This document shows, piece by piece, positions 8,546 through 17,547 of a stretch of 64,000 nucleotides of DNA. The DNA is taken from contig JBCAXA010000004.1 in assembly GCA_038534295.1 (NCBI GenBank), positions 310,001-374,000 of the forward strand, given 5' to 3'. The position numbers and the translations under genes are program-made. Below the pieces are notes generated by a model that saw only the letters and a program-made list of their open reading frames with translations, had not been told where the DNA came from and searched no databases. Each line of letters opens with the position of its first letter. Position 1 is the stretch's first letter. The DNA comes from JBCAXA01 sp038534295 (GTDB lineage: Bacteria; Pseudomonadota; Gammaproteobacteria; Steroidobacterales; Woeseiaceae).

Positions 8546-9622
8546 ATGCTAAGGCGAGTTACATTAATCGTACTGATATCAACCGTTTGTCTGACGGGTT
8601 GTGACGAGCCAGGGGCGTCCGGGGCGGCGCCTGCGGAACCTTATACCAGCTTTTTTACACCCCTTCCGGAAACGGCGATCTTCCCCGACGACAACGCGCT
8701 CAGCGAAGAGAAGCGCACGCTCGGCGAGTTCTTGTTTTGGGACCCGATCCTGTCAGGTCGAATGAACGTCGCCTGCGCGACCTGCCATCACCCGGACCAT
8801 GGCTGGGCCGACGGACGGCTGGTCTCGATCGGCGTCGATGGTCTGGGCCTTGGACCGAGCAGAATTGGAACGCTGGAAACGCCGTTCCATTCGCCGTCGG
8901 TGCTGAACGTCGCCTTTACCGGGATTCCCGAGACCCAGCCCGGTCAAGGCTTCGTGTCCGGAGGGTACTTCTGGGATCTCAGGGCCGAGACGCTCGAGGA
9001 TCAGGCGATAAACCCGATCAAGAGCGAGGTCGAAATGCGCAGCAGCGATTTTCTCGAGGACGAGATCATGGCGGAGATCGTCGCTCGGCTCGCGCTGATT
9101 CCGGAGTACCAGACTCTCTTCGACGCGGCATTCGACGGGCCGGAGCCAATCACCGAGGCGAACATCGCGCGAGCGCTCGCCACCTACCAGCGCACGCTCA
9201 TAACGCAGCGGACGCGCTTCGACAGCTTCCTGGCCGGTGACGAGACCGCGCTGACACCCGCTGAGGTGGTAGGTCTCAACAAGTTCATCAATGGCGGCTG
9301 CACCGACTGTCACGCAGGCCCCATGTTGGCCGACAATTTAATCGATGCGACCAAGCCGATCATTACCAACAAGCCCGCCGTACGTACGCCGACCATGCGC
9401 AACGTCGAGTTGACAGCGCCCTACATGCACGACGGTTCGCGCGCGACTCTCCGGCAAGCGATTGAGCTGTATGAGGACCGCGAGGATCTCGGCGTCACGC
9501 TTGATGACGACGACTTCGGCGATATCGAGGTGTTTCTGCGAACGCTGACGGACGACGGTTTTCCCCGTCAGATTCCCACGTACGTGCCGAGTCAGCTGCC
9601 GGTGGGCGGCGACATCTTGTAG
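8546..9622 (+). CDS. Di-haem cytochrome c peroxidase family lipoprotein
   Basis: 358 residues beginning with a lipoprotein signal (LISTVCLTGC, Cys19). Two haem-binding sites are visible: CATCH at 77-81 and CTDCH at 252-256. The later segment PYMHDGSRATL is typical of bacterial peroxidases and MauG relatives. It should act in the periplasm, reducing H2O2 or oxidising a partner. The ATG at 8546 is preferred (GGGAG just upstream) over an in-frame start at 8495 that would lengthen the signal peptide. No electron-transfer partner is adjacent. Confidence 0.9.
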   Translation: MLRRVTLIVLISTVCLTGCDEPGASGAAPAEPYTSFFTPLPETAIFPDDNALSEEKRTLGEFLFWDPILSGRMNVACATCHHPDHGWADGRLVSIGVDGLGLGPSRIGTLETPFHSPSVLNVAFTGIPETQPGQGFVSGGYFWDLRAETLEDQAINPIKSEVEMRSSDFLEDEIMAEIVARLALIPEYQTLFDAAFDGPEPITEANIARALATYQRTLITQRTRFDSFLAGDETALTPAEVVGLNKFINGGCTDCHAGPMLADNLIDATKPIITNKPAVRTPTMRNVELTAPYMHDGSRATLRQAIELYEDREDLGVTLDDDDFGDIEVFLRTLTDDGFPRQIPTYVPSQLPVGGDIL

Positions 9623-9625
9623 GCG

Positions 9626-10264
9626 TCAGGATACCGTTGGCGAACGCACCAGCAGCACCCAATTCTCACCGTCGTTCTGCCAGCCGTCCTTGATCATTGG
9701 CCGCTGCGCCCGCTCGACGTAGCCGGCCCGTTCGTACAGTCGGCGGGCGCCGGTGTTCGCGTCGGAGACGATAATGCTGAGGCCACGGCACTGGCTGCGC
9801 TTCGCGAGGTCGACCGCGATGCTCAATAGCTCGGTACCGAAGCCGCGGCCGCGATGCTCGGGGTATGCCGCCAATACGTTTACGTACCAGGTCGCCGGCG
9901 CAAGATCTTCAAGCTGCTGCAGCGGTACGAACATGGCAGGCATGTCGTCGTACGCCGATGGGTCTGGCTCTTCGGCGAGCGGATAGCCGATCAGCGCAGC
10001 GGTAACAGCGCCGGCGTCTTCCCGAACGATGGCGTTGCGGTAGGAAAAACTGCCGGTCTCGCGCTCGGCACGTTCGCGGCCGACTTGCCAAACCGATTTC
10101 TCGTCGGCGACCAAACTGGACCACAAATAAACCGGCAAACCTTCGCCAGCGAAATTGACGAGTTCCGCCAGCGCCGGTGCGTCTTTTTTCTGCGCATGAC
10201 GGTAGGGCGAAGGCAACCAGGCGCTGTCACCCGCTTTCTGTCGCAACGATGCTGGCGCGATCAT
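9626..10264 (-). CDS. GNAT-family N-acetyltransferase
   Basis: 212 residues with the GNAT acetyl-CoA loop EHRGRGFGTELLSIAVDLAK (about 130-150) and the closing NTGARRLYERAGYVE. The substrate is unknown. Its ATG overlaps the stop codon of the fatty-acid-hydroxylase gene (ATGA), so both are made from one transcript, perhaps under the divergent TetR regulator. Confidence 0.88.
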   Translation of the reverse strand: MIAPASLRQKAGDSAWLPSPYRHAQKKDAPALAELVNFAGEGLPVYLWSSLVADEKSVWQVGRERAERETGSFSYRNAIVREDAGAVTAALIGYPLAEEPDPSAYDDMPAMFVPLQQLEDLAPATWYVNVLAAYPEHRGRGFGTELLSIAVDLAKRSQCRGLSIIVSDANTGARRLYERAGYVERAQRPMIKDGWQNDGENWVLLVRSPTVS

Positions 10265-11049
10265 GCTTGCACTCCCCGCCCACGCGTACGCGTGCCGTTC
10301 GAGGGTGTCGACACATCGCGAAACAGCAACATGTCGCGAATTCGCGCCGAAGCGCCGTCGTAGAAGCCGACGTCTGTCGTGTAAGTCTTGGGATTTCGAA
10401 ATGTGCCAAACATGATGTCGAATACCGGTAGATCAGCGTAGTTGTAACGATGCAGTCCCCGACCGTGGTGTATCGCGTGGCTCTCCGGCCGCTGCACGAG
10501 GTAGCCGAGCCAACGCGGTGTCCGTACGTTGGCGTGCTGAAAAATTGCGAAAAAGAGCGCGGCAAATAGGAACAGCGTTGCGGCCTTTGCGCTGATACCG
10601 ACAATGAGCGCCAGAGCGAGGCTACCGATGAACGTGAATCCGGCCATATCGAGCGGGCTCAAGTAGAAAGCTCCGAAAGTGTCCAGCCGCTCGGCGCTGT
10701 GGTGCATCTGATGGAAAACCCGCCACAAGGTTGGGCTGGTGTGCATCGCGCGGTGGTATGTGTAGTGCAGCGCGTTGTAAACCAATAGACCCACCAGCGC
10801 GCCAGGCACGGTGCCGAGGTGACTGAGGTCAATGAGTTGGTACGCCGCAAGGTGCGTATCCCACAGCAGAGGAAGGTACGAGGACAGAAAGAAGTAAACG
10901 AAAAATGCGATCAAACCTCGGGCACGCCAGCCGGAAACAGCGGGCAAAGGCCGAGCGGGTGCGAGTGCCTCCCATAGCATCATGGCGGCGTAGAGGGCGA
11001 TGACGCCTAAAGAAACTGGGTCGAGCAAAATGTCGAGCGGGGTAGGCAT
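10261..11049 (-). CDS. Sterol desaturase / fatty acid hydroxylase family membrane protein
   Basis: 262 residues with several membrane helices and the di-iron histidine boxes YHRAMH, HQMHH and HAIHHG in the expected order. Members hydroxylate or desaturate lipids at the membrane face. GGAG precedes the start. The 220-nt AT-rich region upstream (11050-11269) separates it from a divergent TetR gene, so it is a plausible TetR target. The substrate could be a lipid or a carotenoid; nothing in the sequence decides. Confidence 0.87.
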   Translation of the reverse strand: MPTPLDILLDPVSLGVIALYAAMMLWEALAPARPLPAVSGWRARGLIAFFVYFFLSSYLPLLWDTHLAAYQLIDLSHLGTVPGALVGLLVYNALHYTYHRAMHTSPTLWRVFHQMHHSAERLDTFGAFYLSPLDMAGFTFIGSLALALIVGISAKAATLFLFAALFFAIFQHANVRTPRWLGYLVQRPESHAIHHGRGLHRYNYADLPVFDIMFGTFRNPKTYTTDVGFYDGASARIRDMLLFRDVSTPSNGTRTRGRGVQA

Positions 11050-11269
11050 TTTTTTCTCCGAAAGTAGTGTCTGGTTTCCGCTTTGAAACCAACCAATCAG
11101 TAGGAAAAATGCTAGGCTCGATGTCGAAAACGATCTAGTGGACGGCCGGTACTTTTTTCAAGATTTCTGTTTTTTCTTATTTTTATCAGTTAGTTCTAGC
11201 ATCGAAGAGAGCCCGGCGAGCGCGCTCTCAGACCTTTTTCAGAAAAAAACCAGACGGTAGGTAAAGTAA

Positions 11270-11884
11270 ATGCCCACAAAAGGCGAACGCACGCGGGATG
11301 CGATCCTCACCACGGCCGAGACATTGATCCTGCAGAACGGCTACTCCGGCACGTCGATCGATCAGATCATCGGCGATTCGGGCATCACCAAAGGCGGGTT
11401 CTTTTATCACTTCAACGGCAAGAACGACCTGGCGAAGCACCTCGTGCTGCGCTATCTCGATCAGGACGCGCAGTTTTTCAACGGATTGTTCGAGCGCGCG
11501 TACGAACTGACCGACGACCCACTGCAGCAAATGCTGATCTTTGTGAAGTTACTCGCTGAACAAATGGCCGATCTACCGTCGACCCACCCCGGCTGCTTGG
11601 TCGCGTCGTTCACCTACGAGTCGAATCAACTCGATGCGGATGTCCGCGATCTCATCGCCGACGGCGTCCACTCTTGGCGCCAGCTTTTCACGGCGCAGCT
11701 CGACAAAGCGGCAGCCGCGCACCCAATGCAAATCGAGCAATCGCCCGAGGTGTTGGCCGATATGCTGACAGCGGTGATTGAGGGCGGCATTCTGTTGTCG
11801 CGCAGCCTCAACGACAAGGCGCTGCTGCCCATGCAGCTGCTGCAATACCGGAGCTATTTGCAGCTCCTGTTTCGCCATCATTAG
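11270..11884 (+). CDS. TetR-family transcriptional regulator
   Basis: 204 residues. Residues 5-55 hold the TetR helix-turn-helix (ERTRDAILTTAETLI, then TSIDQIIGDSGITKGGFFYHF); the rest is an all-helical ligand domain. It is divergent from the fatty acid hydroxylase gene across a 220-nt AT-rich gap in which I could not find a convincing palindrome. Confidence 0.9.
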   Translation: MPTKGERTRDAILTTAETLILQNGYSGTSIDQIIGDSGITKGGFFYHFNGKNDLAKHLVLRYLDQDAQFFNGLFERAYELTDDPLQQMLIFVKLLAEQMADLPSTHPGCLVASFTYESNQLDADVRDLIADGVHSWRQLFTAQLDKAAAAHPMQIEQSPEVLADMLTAVIEGGILLSRSLNDKALLPMQLLQYRSYLQLLFRHH

Positions 11885-11998
11885 ACGACAAATCTAGAAA
11901 TGGACCGCGGACTATCACAGGACGGCGTACTAAAGGTGTTATCGGCGAGGTCGTAACACGGTAGCCTATAGTCAATGCACAGCAACGGAGGCAGCGTT

Positions 11999-12385
11999 AT
12001 GCATCGCTCAACAGTTTTCATCGTCGCGCTTGGATTGGCGCTGGTCGGCTGCGGAGAAAGGCCCGGTGAAGCCGATATACGCGCCGGCAAGGCGATTTTT
12101 GACGAGAACTGCGCCGTGTGCCACGGACCCGACGGTGACGTAAGGCAAGCCGATCAGTACGACGCTGATACGCCGGACCTGCGCGAAATCACGGCTGATT
12201 CGCCGCAGGGACGACTGCCCCGCGTAATGCTTGCCGAAATCATCGACGGCCGCCGCATCGTCGAGGCACACGGTAGCCGCGACATGCCGGTGTGGGGCGA
12301 AGTGTTTGACGCCGAGGGTGAGGGAGTGGCGGACGACAAGATTGATGCGCTGGTGGCATACCTTGCGTCGATTCAGACGCGTTAA
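11999..12385 (+). CDS. Small c-type cytochrome, lipoprotein
   Basis: 128 residues with a lipobox (LALVGC, Cys18), one haem site CAVCH at 38-42, and a downstream Met (DMPVWGEVF) as likely sixth ligand. The ATG at 11999 is supported by GGAGG eight bases upstream. It would be a membrane-tethered periplasmic electron carrier. No oxidase is adjacent. Confidence 0.88.
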   Translation: MHRSTVFIVALGLALVGCGERPGEADIRAGKAIFDENCAVCHGPDGDVRQADQYDADTPDLREITADSPQGRLPRVMLAEIIDGRRIVEAHGSRDMPVWGEVFDAEGEGVADDKIDALVAYLASIQTR

Positions 12386-12456
12386 CGAATCGCCGAGTTT
12401 CTCGTTTGGCGCGGTGCCAGTAGCTAGCCGCCGCTAAGCGTTGACCCCTCGCCGGT

Positions 12457-13308
12457 TCAGAACGGCACCGCCAAATCGGCCGGCGGCAAGATAGTCGTCC
12501 GCTTCATCAACCGCGTGTGGTGGCCGTCAAACGGATCACGCCGATGCATCGTGCAAGCGTTGTCCCACATCAAGCAATCGCCGGGACGCCACTCGTGCGT
12601 GTAGACAAAACGCGGCTGCACCGTCCAATCGAACAGGTAGTCGAGCAACTCGCGGCTCTCGGTGTCCTGCATGCCGACGATGGCCGTCGTCATGCCGGGG
12701 CAAAGATACAGCGCTTTGACGCCGGTCACCGGGTGCGTGCGCACGAGCGGTTGGTCGATATCGGGTGAGCGCTTCTTTTGCACTTTCGATGTCGGCACGC
12801 TGTAGGCGCGGTTGAACGCTTCGTACGATTGCGTTGCTTTTTTGCCGTCCAAACGAGCTTTGACATCATCGGGTAGCGCTTCGTAGGCCGCCGCCATATC
12901 GGCGAAGTAGGTGTTGCCGCCAGCCGGCGGTAGCTCAACGGCGCACAGCAGGGAACCAACGGCGGGACGCGGCAGATAGATTTGGTCGTAGTGCCAACCG
13001 ACCTCGGTATCGGCCAGGATGCCGATGTTGCGATCGCCGTCGCGTACGTTCGATACGTACAGAATCTCAGGATGCTCGGGCGACAGGAACTCGGTGCGAA
13101 CATGAATCTCGAGCTCGCCGAACTGGCGACTGAACGCAACCAATGCCGCCTCGTCGACGGACTGATTGCGAAACAGCAGCAGTTTGTGACGAGCCCAGTG
13201 CTCACGCACGTACGCAATGGTTTCGCCGGAAGGGTCGGTGGTGATTTCAACGCCGGTGAGCTCCGCACCGAAAGTCGGCGCGAGCGGGCGAACCGCAGCG
13301 ACGCTCAT
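12457..13308 (-). CDS. TauD/TfdA-family Fe(II)/2-oxoglutarate dioxygenase
   Basis: 283 residues. The iron site is His106-Tyr-Asp108 (WHYDQI) plus His255 (CTMHRRD), and Arg266 probably binds 2-oxoglutarate. The ATG at 13308 was chosen because GGAGG lies eight bases upstream; an earlier ATG at 13335 sits inside an operator-like palindrome. Two TTGTCCGGACA(A/T) palindromes flank the start region, indicating its own regulated promoter downstream of the EamA gene. The substrate is not evident; relatives oxidise sulfonates, phenoxyacids and betaine-like compounds. Confidence 0.9.
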   Translation of the reverse strand: MSVAAVRPLAPTFGAELTGVEITTDPSGETIAYVREHWARHKLLLFRNQSVDEAALVAFSRQFGELEIHVRTEFLSPEHPEILYVSNVRDGDRNIGILADTEVGWHYDQIYLPRPAVGSLLCAVELPPAGGNTYFADMAAAYEALPDDVKARLDGKKATQSYEAFNRAYSVPTSKVQKKRSPDIDQPLVRTHPVTGVKALYLCPGMTTAIVGMQDTESRELLDYLFDWTVQPRFVYTHEWRPGDCLMWDNACTMHRRDPFDGHHTRLMKRTTILPPADLAVPF

Positions 13309-13323
13309 GTTGAAACCTCCAGG

Positions 13324-13335
13324 TTGTCCGGACAT
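13324..13335. promoter_or_regulatory. Operator-like palindrome TTGTCCGGACAT
   Basis: Eleven of twelve bases match the perfect palindrome TTGTCCGGACAA found 47 nt away. It lies 16 nt upstream of the dioxygenase start. The spacing of the pair suggests cooperative binding of a dimeric repressor. Confidence 0.5.
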
Positions 13336-13370
13336 CTGGAATCGTAGTTTAGGATTGGCCCAACTGTCAA

Positions 13371-13382
13371 TTGTCCGGACAA
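13371..13382. promoter_or_regulatory. Operator-like perfect palindrome TTGTCCGGACAA
   Basis: A perfect 12-bp palindrome in the promoter region of the dioxygenase, touching the stop of the EamA gene. It closely resembles the centre of the palindrome at 1793-1810 (TTGTCCGTACAA), so the HutC-type regulator at 1858 is a candidate ligand. Confidence 0.55.
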
Positions 13383-14303
13383 CTAAGCGTGAACGGGTCG
13401 ACGCTGACGACGCAGCTCGACCACGAGAATTCCGACAACGATCAAGAATATGCCGACCAGCTGATCGGGAGAGAGCCGCTCACCCAGCAGCGCGAACGCC
13501 ATCAGCGTGGTCGCAACCGGCCCGACCGTGCTCGCGATTGCCGCCCGTTCTGGCCCGATCCGCCGTACACCTTCGGCGACGAAGTAAAGCGGCAAAACAG
13601 TGGCAAAAACGGTGAGGCCGAGCAGCCAGAACCATGACTCGGCATCGATACTGAGATTCTGCCAACCAACCCGAACCTCATAGTGCAGCGCATACGCAAA
13701 CGCCGCAGCGCCCATTGCCACGACCGTCATCTGCGCGCTGCCGACGTGCTTCATGACATCGGCGGTCGTCAGAAAGTAATACGCGATCGTCGCGCTGCAA
13801 ATGAGCACGAGCAGCGCGCCAACGAGGTTGGCATCCAATACAGACGGCCTGAGCGCACCGACCGTCAGCGCAATGCCGGCATACGTTGCGAGCGTCGCAA
13901 TGCCTGTTGGCCAGCCGGGCCTGCGGCCACGTGCGATCCAAAGATAAAGTACCAGCATGGCCGGATAGGCGAACAACAGCGCGCGCTCTACGCTCGCATC
14001 GATGAGCGACAGTGCGTAGAAATTCAATCCAGCGCCCATGTAGTAGCAGATGATCCCGGCGAGCGCCGCCTTCGCGAGCGCTACCGGCGGCGCTGACCGC
14101 AACGGCGTCAGGCCGCCGCGGACCAAGGCAATTGCGATAAAGCCCGGAAAAGCCGCCACTGACCGCACTGCGACGAGCGTCTCGACGCTAACCCCTCGTG
14201 CGTACAAGAACTTCGCGAAAATGCCTTTCGATGCGAGCAGGACTGCGCCGGCCAGGACAAACGCCATACCAACCCAGCGGTCATCGCCGCCGTCATCATT
14301 CAC
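13383..14303 (-). CDS. EamA/DMT-family transporter
   Basis: 306 residues with about ten hydrophobic helices in two homologous halves, as in EamA drug/metabolite transporters. The second half ends with the typical PVATTLMAFALLGERLSPDQ. It lies 15 nt after the isochorismatase-like gene on the same strand and probably exports or imports a small metabolite handled by that cluster. Confidence 0.88.
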   Translation of the reverse strand: MNDDGGDDRWVGMAFVLAGAVLLASKGIFAKFLYARGVSVETLVAVRSVAAFPGFIAIALVRGGLTPLRSAPPVALAKAALAGIICYYMGAGLNFYALSLIDASVERALLFAYPAMLVLYLWIARGRRPGWPTGIATLATYAGIALTVGALRPSVLDANLVGALLVLICSATIAYYFLTTADVMKHVGSAQMTVVAMGAAAFAYALHYEVRVGWQNLSIDAESWFWLLGLTVFATVLPLYFVAEGVRRIGPERAAIASTVGPVATTLMAFALLGERLSPDQLVGIFLIVVGILVVELRRQRRPVHA

Positions 14304-14318
14304 GCGGCTGTTGCCAGT

Positions 14319-14990
14319 TCAGTCGACGCCCAGCGAGGCGATCACCTCGTCGGTCGACATGATGCGTGCCCAAAGGCGTTTCAGCATCGTAATTGTGGCG
14401 TTTTGCATGTCGTCGCTGTCGGTACCGGTCGCGTCATCGACGACCACGACGTGGTATTGCGAATCGCAGGCCTCCATCGCCGTCATGCCGACACAGTTGT
14501 TCGTCGATACACCCACGCAGACAATCGTTCGAACGCCCATCGCTTTCAGGTGCGAATCGATCCCGGTCGATCGGAACGCACCCATCGTTGTTTTGTTGAG
14601 CACGAGCTCGCCGGGCTCGGGCGTCAATTGCGAGACAACTTCGTGCTCCGGCCGCCCCGCAATGTTGTTCGTCGCTTTAACGATGCCAGCGATGTGGTCC
14701 GGCACATCGCTGGCGTCGGGAAGGTGCGCGCCGTAGGTCACGTAGATAACCGGTGCACCAGCCTTGCGAAACGCCGCGGCCATCCGGCTGATGTTCGGAA
14801 CCAGCACGTTTTCGATACGCGAGAATCGGTAGTCGGCCGACTCGGCTTTGCCTTCAGCCGCCAGCAGCGCACCTAGCCCCATGCTTCGATTGCCCGTCGC
14901 GTTCTGCATGTCGATGATAACGAGCGCGGTGTCGTCCGGACGGACGTCAACGCATTGGCTGAAGCGGTCGACGAAGGTGGGCTGGTTCAC
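14319..14990 (-). CDS. Isochorismatase-family cysteine hydrolase (1)
   Basis: About 223 residues. The Asp-Lys-Cys triad is visible: VIIDMQNATG, VLNKTTMGAF and GVSTNNCVGM. The family includes N-carbamoylsarcosine amidase, nicotinamidase and ureidoacrylate hydrolase. The frame opens at 15053, but that extension covers an operator-like site; I prefer the GTG at 14990 (MNQPTFVDRF), though its ribosome site is weak. It is divergent from a second, different isochorismatase-like gene. Confidence 0.85.
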   Translation of the reverse strand: MNQPTFVDRFSQCVDVRPDDTALVIIDMQNATGNRSMGLGALLAAEGKAESADYRFSRIENVLVPNISRMAAAFRKAGAPVIYVTYGAHLPDASDVPDHIAGIVKATNNIAGRPEHEVVSQLTPEPGELVLNKTTMGAFRSTGIDSHLKAMGVRTIVCVGVSTNNCVGMTAMEACDSQYHVVVVDDATGTDSDDMQNATITMLKRLWARIMSTDEVIASLGVD

Positions 14991-15014
14991 AGGGTGAATC
15001 CCGACAGCATTGAA

Positions 15015-15026
15015 ATGTTCGGACAA
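15015..15026. promoter_or_regulatory. Degenerate TTGTCCGGACAA-like site
   Basis: ATGTTCGGACAA matches the 13371 palindrome at 10 of 12 positions and lies between the two divergent isochorismatase genes. Weaker than the other sites, but at the expected place. Confidence 0.35.
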
Positions 15027-15070
15027 TTTAGCTGAAATAGAGATCCACCGCACGCACCGGAGAGAGCATC

Positions 15071-15709
15071 GTGAGTCAGTTCGAAGCCGCCACCTACGGT
15101 GGCCAGGACGTCGGATTCGGTCGTCGGCCCGCTGTTTTGGTCGTGGATTTTCAGTGCGGATTCACCGACCCGCAGTACCCAATCGGTCGCTCGGATCATG
15201 TGCAGCGTGCCGTCGAAAACACCGCCAAACTGCTCAGCGTTGCGAAAGCGTGCGAAATACCGGTGGCGTCGTGCCGAACCGCCTGGAAGAACGCTGACGA
15301 CATGAGCTATTGGAAAATCCCGGCGCTCTACGACGGCAGCTTTTTCTACGGACATCCAGCCACCGCCATCGATCCGCGGATCTCAGACCCGGAATACCAC
15401 TTCGAATTCCTAAAGACGGCGCCGTCGATCTTTTTTCGTACGCCGCTCGCGACGTGGCTAACCAAACTCGGCATCGACACGACCATCATCACGGGCTGCA
15501 CGACGTCCGGCTGTGTGCGCGCCTCGATCGTTGACGGCTTCTCGTACGGCTACCGCGTGATCGTGCCAGAGTCTTGCTGCGGCGATCAGGAAGCCGGCGC
15601 GCACGACGACAATCTTCGCGACGTAGGCCGGCGCTATGCCGACGTGGTCACGCTCGAGCACGTCATCGAGCATCTCGAAAGAAACTTCGGCCAACGCGCC
15701 AGCGCCTAA
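15071..15709 (+). CDS. Isochorismatase-family cysteine hydrolase (2)
   Basis: 212 residues with the triad in VLVVDFQCGFTD, FLKTAPSIFF and GCTTSGCVRAS. It reads like the N-carbamoylsarcosine amidase/maleamate amidohydrolase branch. GTG start with GGAGAGAG upstream. It is followed 30 nt later by an alpha/beta hydrolase. In pyridine-ring or creatinine breakdown such amidases release ammonia from a ring-opened amide. Confidence 0.88.
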   Translation: MSQFEAATYGGQDVGFGRRPAVLVVDFQCGFTDPQYPIGRSDHVQRAVENTAKLLSVAKACEIPVASCRTAWKNADDMSYWKIPALYDGSFFYGHPATAIDPRISDPEYHFEFLKTAPSIFFRTPLATWLTKLGIDTTIITGCTTSGCVRASIVDGFSYGYRVIVPESCCGDQEAGAHDDNLRDVGRRYADVVTLEHVIEHLERNFGQRASA

Positions 15710-15739
15710 CGCCGACTCTCGAACAACCAGACGGGCGCG

Positions 15740-16564
15740 ATGGCGCTCGGGAGCAAATCTGTGCCGATCGCAACGATCAACAACCACCAGATGTACTACG
15801 AAGTTCACGGTAGCGGAAAACCGGCAGTCTATATCGGCGGGTGGGACACGTTCTGTCATGGGCGCGAGCATTTCCTCGCGCGCGGTATCACGGACGATCA
15901 TCAGGTGCTTATCGTCGATTATCGCGGCATCGGCGAATCCGACGACGACCCGTCAGTGCCTGCAACAACCGAACTGCACGCCGACGACATGATCGCCCTG
16001 CTCGATCATCTTGGCTGGCAAGAGGTTTATTTTATCGGGCTCGTCGGCATCGGTGCGTGCATCGGTCACTGGGTTGCGCTGAAGCGTCCGGACCTCGTGC
16101 GCTGCATGGTCAACATGGGCTGCTGGGTGCATGCCGACAAAACGTTGACCGATATTCTCAATGGCTTCGGCAACATCCATAAACACGCCGGCTTCGCGGC
16201 TTTTCAGGAAATGGTCGCCGCGATGTCGTTCCGACCGGACTACTACGAGGTCAATCGCGACAAGCTGCTCGGTCCGTCCGGTGTTTGGGGCGCATTGAAC
16301 GGCCGGCTCGACGCACACCTGCGATTTATCGATGCCTGCAACACGCACGACATTCGCGATCGGCTCGGCGAAATCACCTGCCCGACCTTGGTGGTGCACG
16401 CCGGACGCGACACCATCACCGGGCCGTGGTCGACGCTACCGCTCGAGCAAGGTCTGCCGAATGCCGAAGGCGTAACCATGGATGAGGTCGCGCACGTCGT
16501 TGCCGGCAAGGCGGAGAAGATCGCCTTTAACGAGCTTCTGTTTCCATTCCTCGCCAGGCACTAG
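15740..16564 (+). CDS. Alpha/beta-fold hydrolase-like protein without the canonical serine
   Basis: 274 residues of the alpha/beta hydrolase fold (DYRGIGESDDDP after strand 4; HAGRDTITGPW before the acid; final DEVAHVVAG with the usual His). The nucleophile elbow reads FIGLVGIGACIGHWVA. No GxSxG is present; the nearest match is GACIG with Cys107. It may use cysteine, as dienelactone hydrolase does, or be non-hydrolytic. It probably acts with the isochorismatase-like gene 30 nt upstream. Confidence 0.85.
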   Translation: MALGSKSVPIATINNHQMYYEVHGSGKPAVYIGGWDTFCHGREHFLARGITDDHQVLIVDYRGIGESDDDPSVPATTELHADDMIALLDHLGWQEVYFIGLVGIGACIGHWVALKRPDLVRCMVNMGCWVHADKTLTDILNGFGNIHKHAGFAAFQEMVAAMSFRPDYYEVNRDKLLGPSGVWGALNGRLDAHLRFIDACNTHDIRDRLGEITCPTLVVHAGRDTITGPWSTLPLEQGLPNAEGVTMDEVAHVVAGKAEKIAFNELLFPFLARH

Positions 16565-16583
16565 TCGGCCGGTTCAACCGCGC

Positions 16584-17435
16584 CTAGCGACCGTCAAGCC
16601 GACTTCTGGTCCTCGACCCGATCGAGCGCTGCCGTTTTTCCGACCGAAACGGTACCGTCAATATCCACGCAAGACTGGCCGGCCGTTCGTCCTGATACTG
16701 CGCAAGGCCAATGGTCATGCCGTCATGACCGGCTTGTGGCTGGGGTATGTAGGTACCAAACAAGCGGTCCCACCACGACAGCGAAAAGCCGTAGTTGCTG
16801 TTCGTCTCGGTCGGCACCACCGAGTGATGCACGCGGTGCATATCGGGCGTTACGATGACGAGCCGCAAACACCGATCAAACCAGGCCGGCAACCGTACGT
16901 TTGCGTGATTGAACATCGCGCAGCCGTTCAGCAGCACTTCGAACAGAATGACCGCAGCGACCGCCGGTCCCAGCACGATGATGCAAACAAACTTGTAAAG
17001 CATCGACAGGATGATTTCGACCGGGTGAAAGCGGATACCGGTGGTCACGTCGAAATCGCGATCAGCGTGGTGAATTTTGTGCAGCCGCCAGAGCCAGGGA
17101 ATGTGGTGCGTCGCAACGTGCTGCCAGTAGATCAGCATGTCGAGGACGACCACCGCCAACACGATTTCCAACCACGCTGGCCAGGCAACGAGATTTAACA
17201 GACCCCAGCCACGTTCGGCGGTAAAGGCGGCCATACCGACCGCGACGATCGGCAATACCAAGCGCAGCGCCAGCGTATCGATGGCGATGAGCCCCAGGTT
17301 GCTGGCCCAGCGGCGCACACGCGACTGGACGCGGGCGCGGCGCGGGAACAGTGCCTCGAGCAACGCCATCAGCAGCAGCACGCCGGCAAAGACGGCCAGC
17401 CGCACGGTGTTCTCGTGTGTAGCGAGGAAATCCAA
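16584..17435 (-). CDS. Sterol desaturase / fatty acid hydroxylase family membrane protein
   Basis: 283 residues with about five membrane helices and di-iron histidine motifs HVATHH, HKIHHADRDFD and HRVHH. This version (HADRDFDVTTGIRFHP) resembles the AGMO/sterol-desaturase branch. It converges on the alpha/beta hydrolase gene and starts 112 nt from the CaiB gene; it seems to be a single-gene unit. It is only distantly similar to the gene at 10261. Confidence 0.88.
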   Translation of the reverse strand: MDFLATHENTVRLAVFAGVLLLMALLEALFPRRARVQSRVRRWASNLGLIAIDTLALRLVLPIVAVGMAAFTAERGWGLLNLVAWPAWLEIVLAVVVLDMLIYWQHVATHHIPWLWRLHKIHHADRDFDVTTGIRFHPVEIILSMLYKFVCIIVLGPAVAAVILFEVLLNGCAMFNHANVRLPAWFDRCLRLVIVTPDMHRVHHSVVPTETNSNYGFSLSWWDRLFGTYIPQPQAGHDGMTIGLAQYQDERPASLAWILTVPFRSEKRQRSIGSRTRSRLDGR

Positions 17436-17547
17436 GAGTGGTGCTCAGCAATCCAGCCGTAACCCTTATCGAGACCGGATTATCGCACCGCGGATTACGC
17501 CGCCGCCGACGCCGATCTCGTCGCTAGCTGCACGCGCCGAGGTTTCG

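Noticed and set aside
11050..11269. TetR operator between the fatty acid hydroxylase and tetR
   Set aside because: CCAATCAGTAGG and ATCAGTTAGT look vaguely related, but no inverted repeat of useful length was found.
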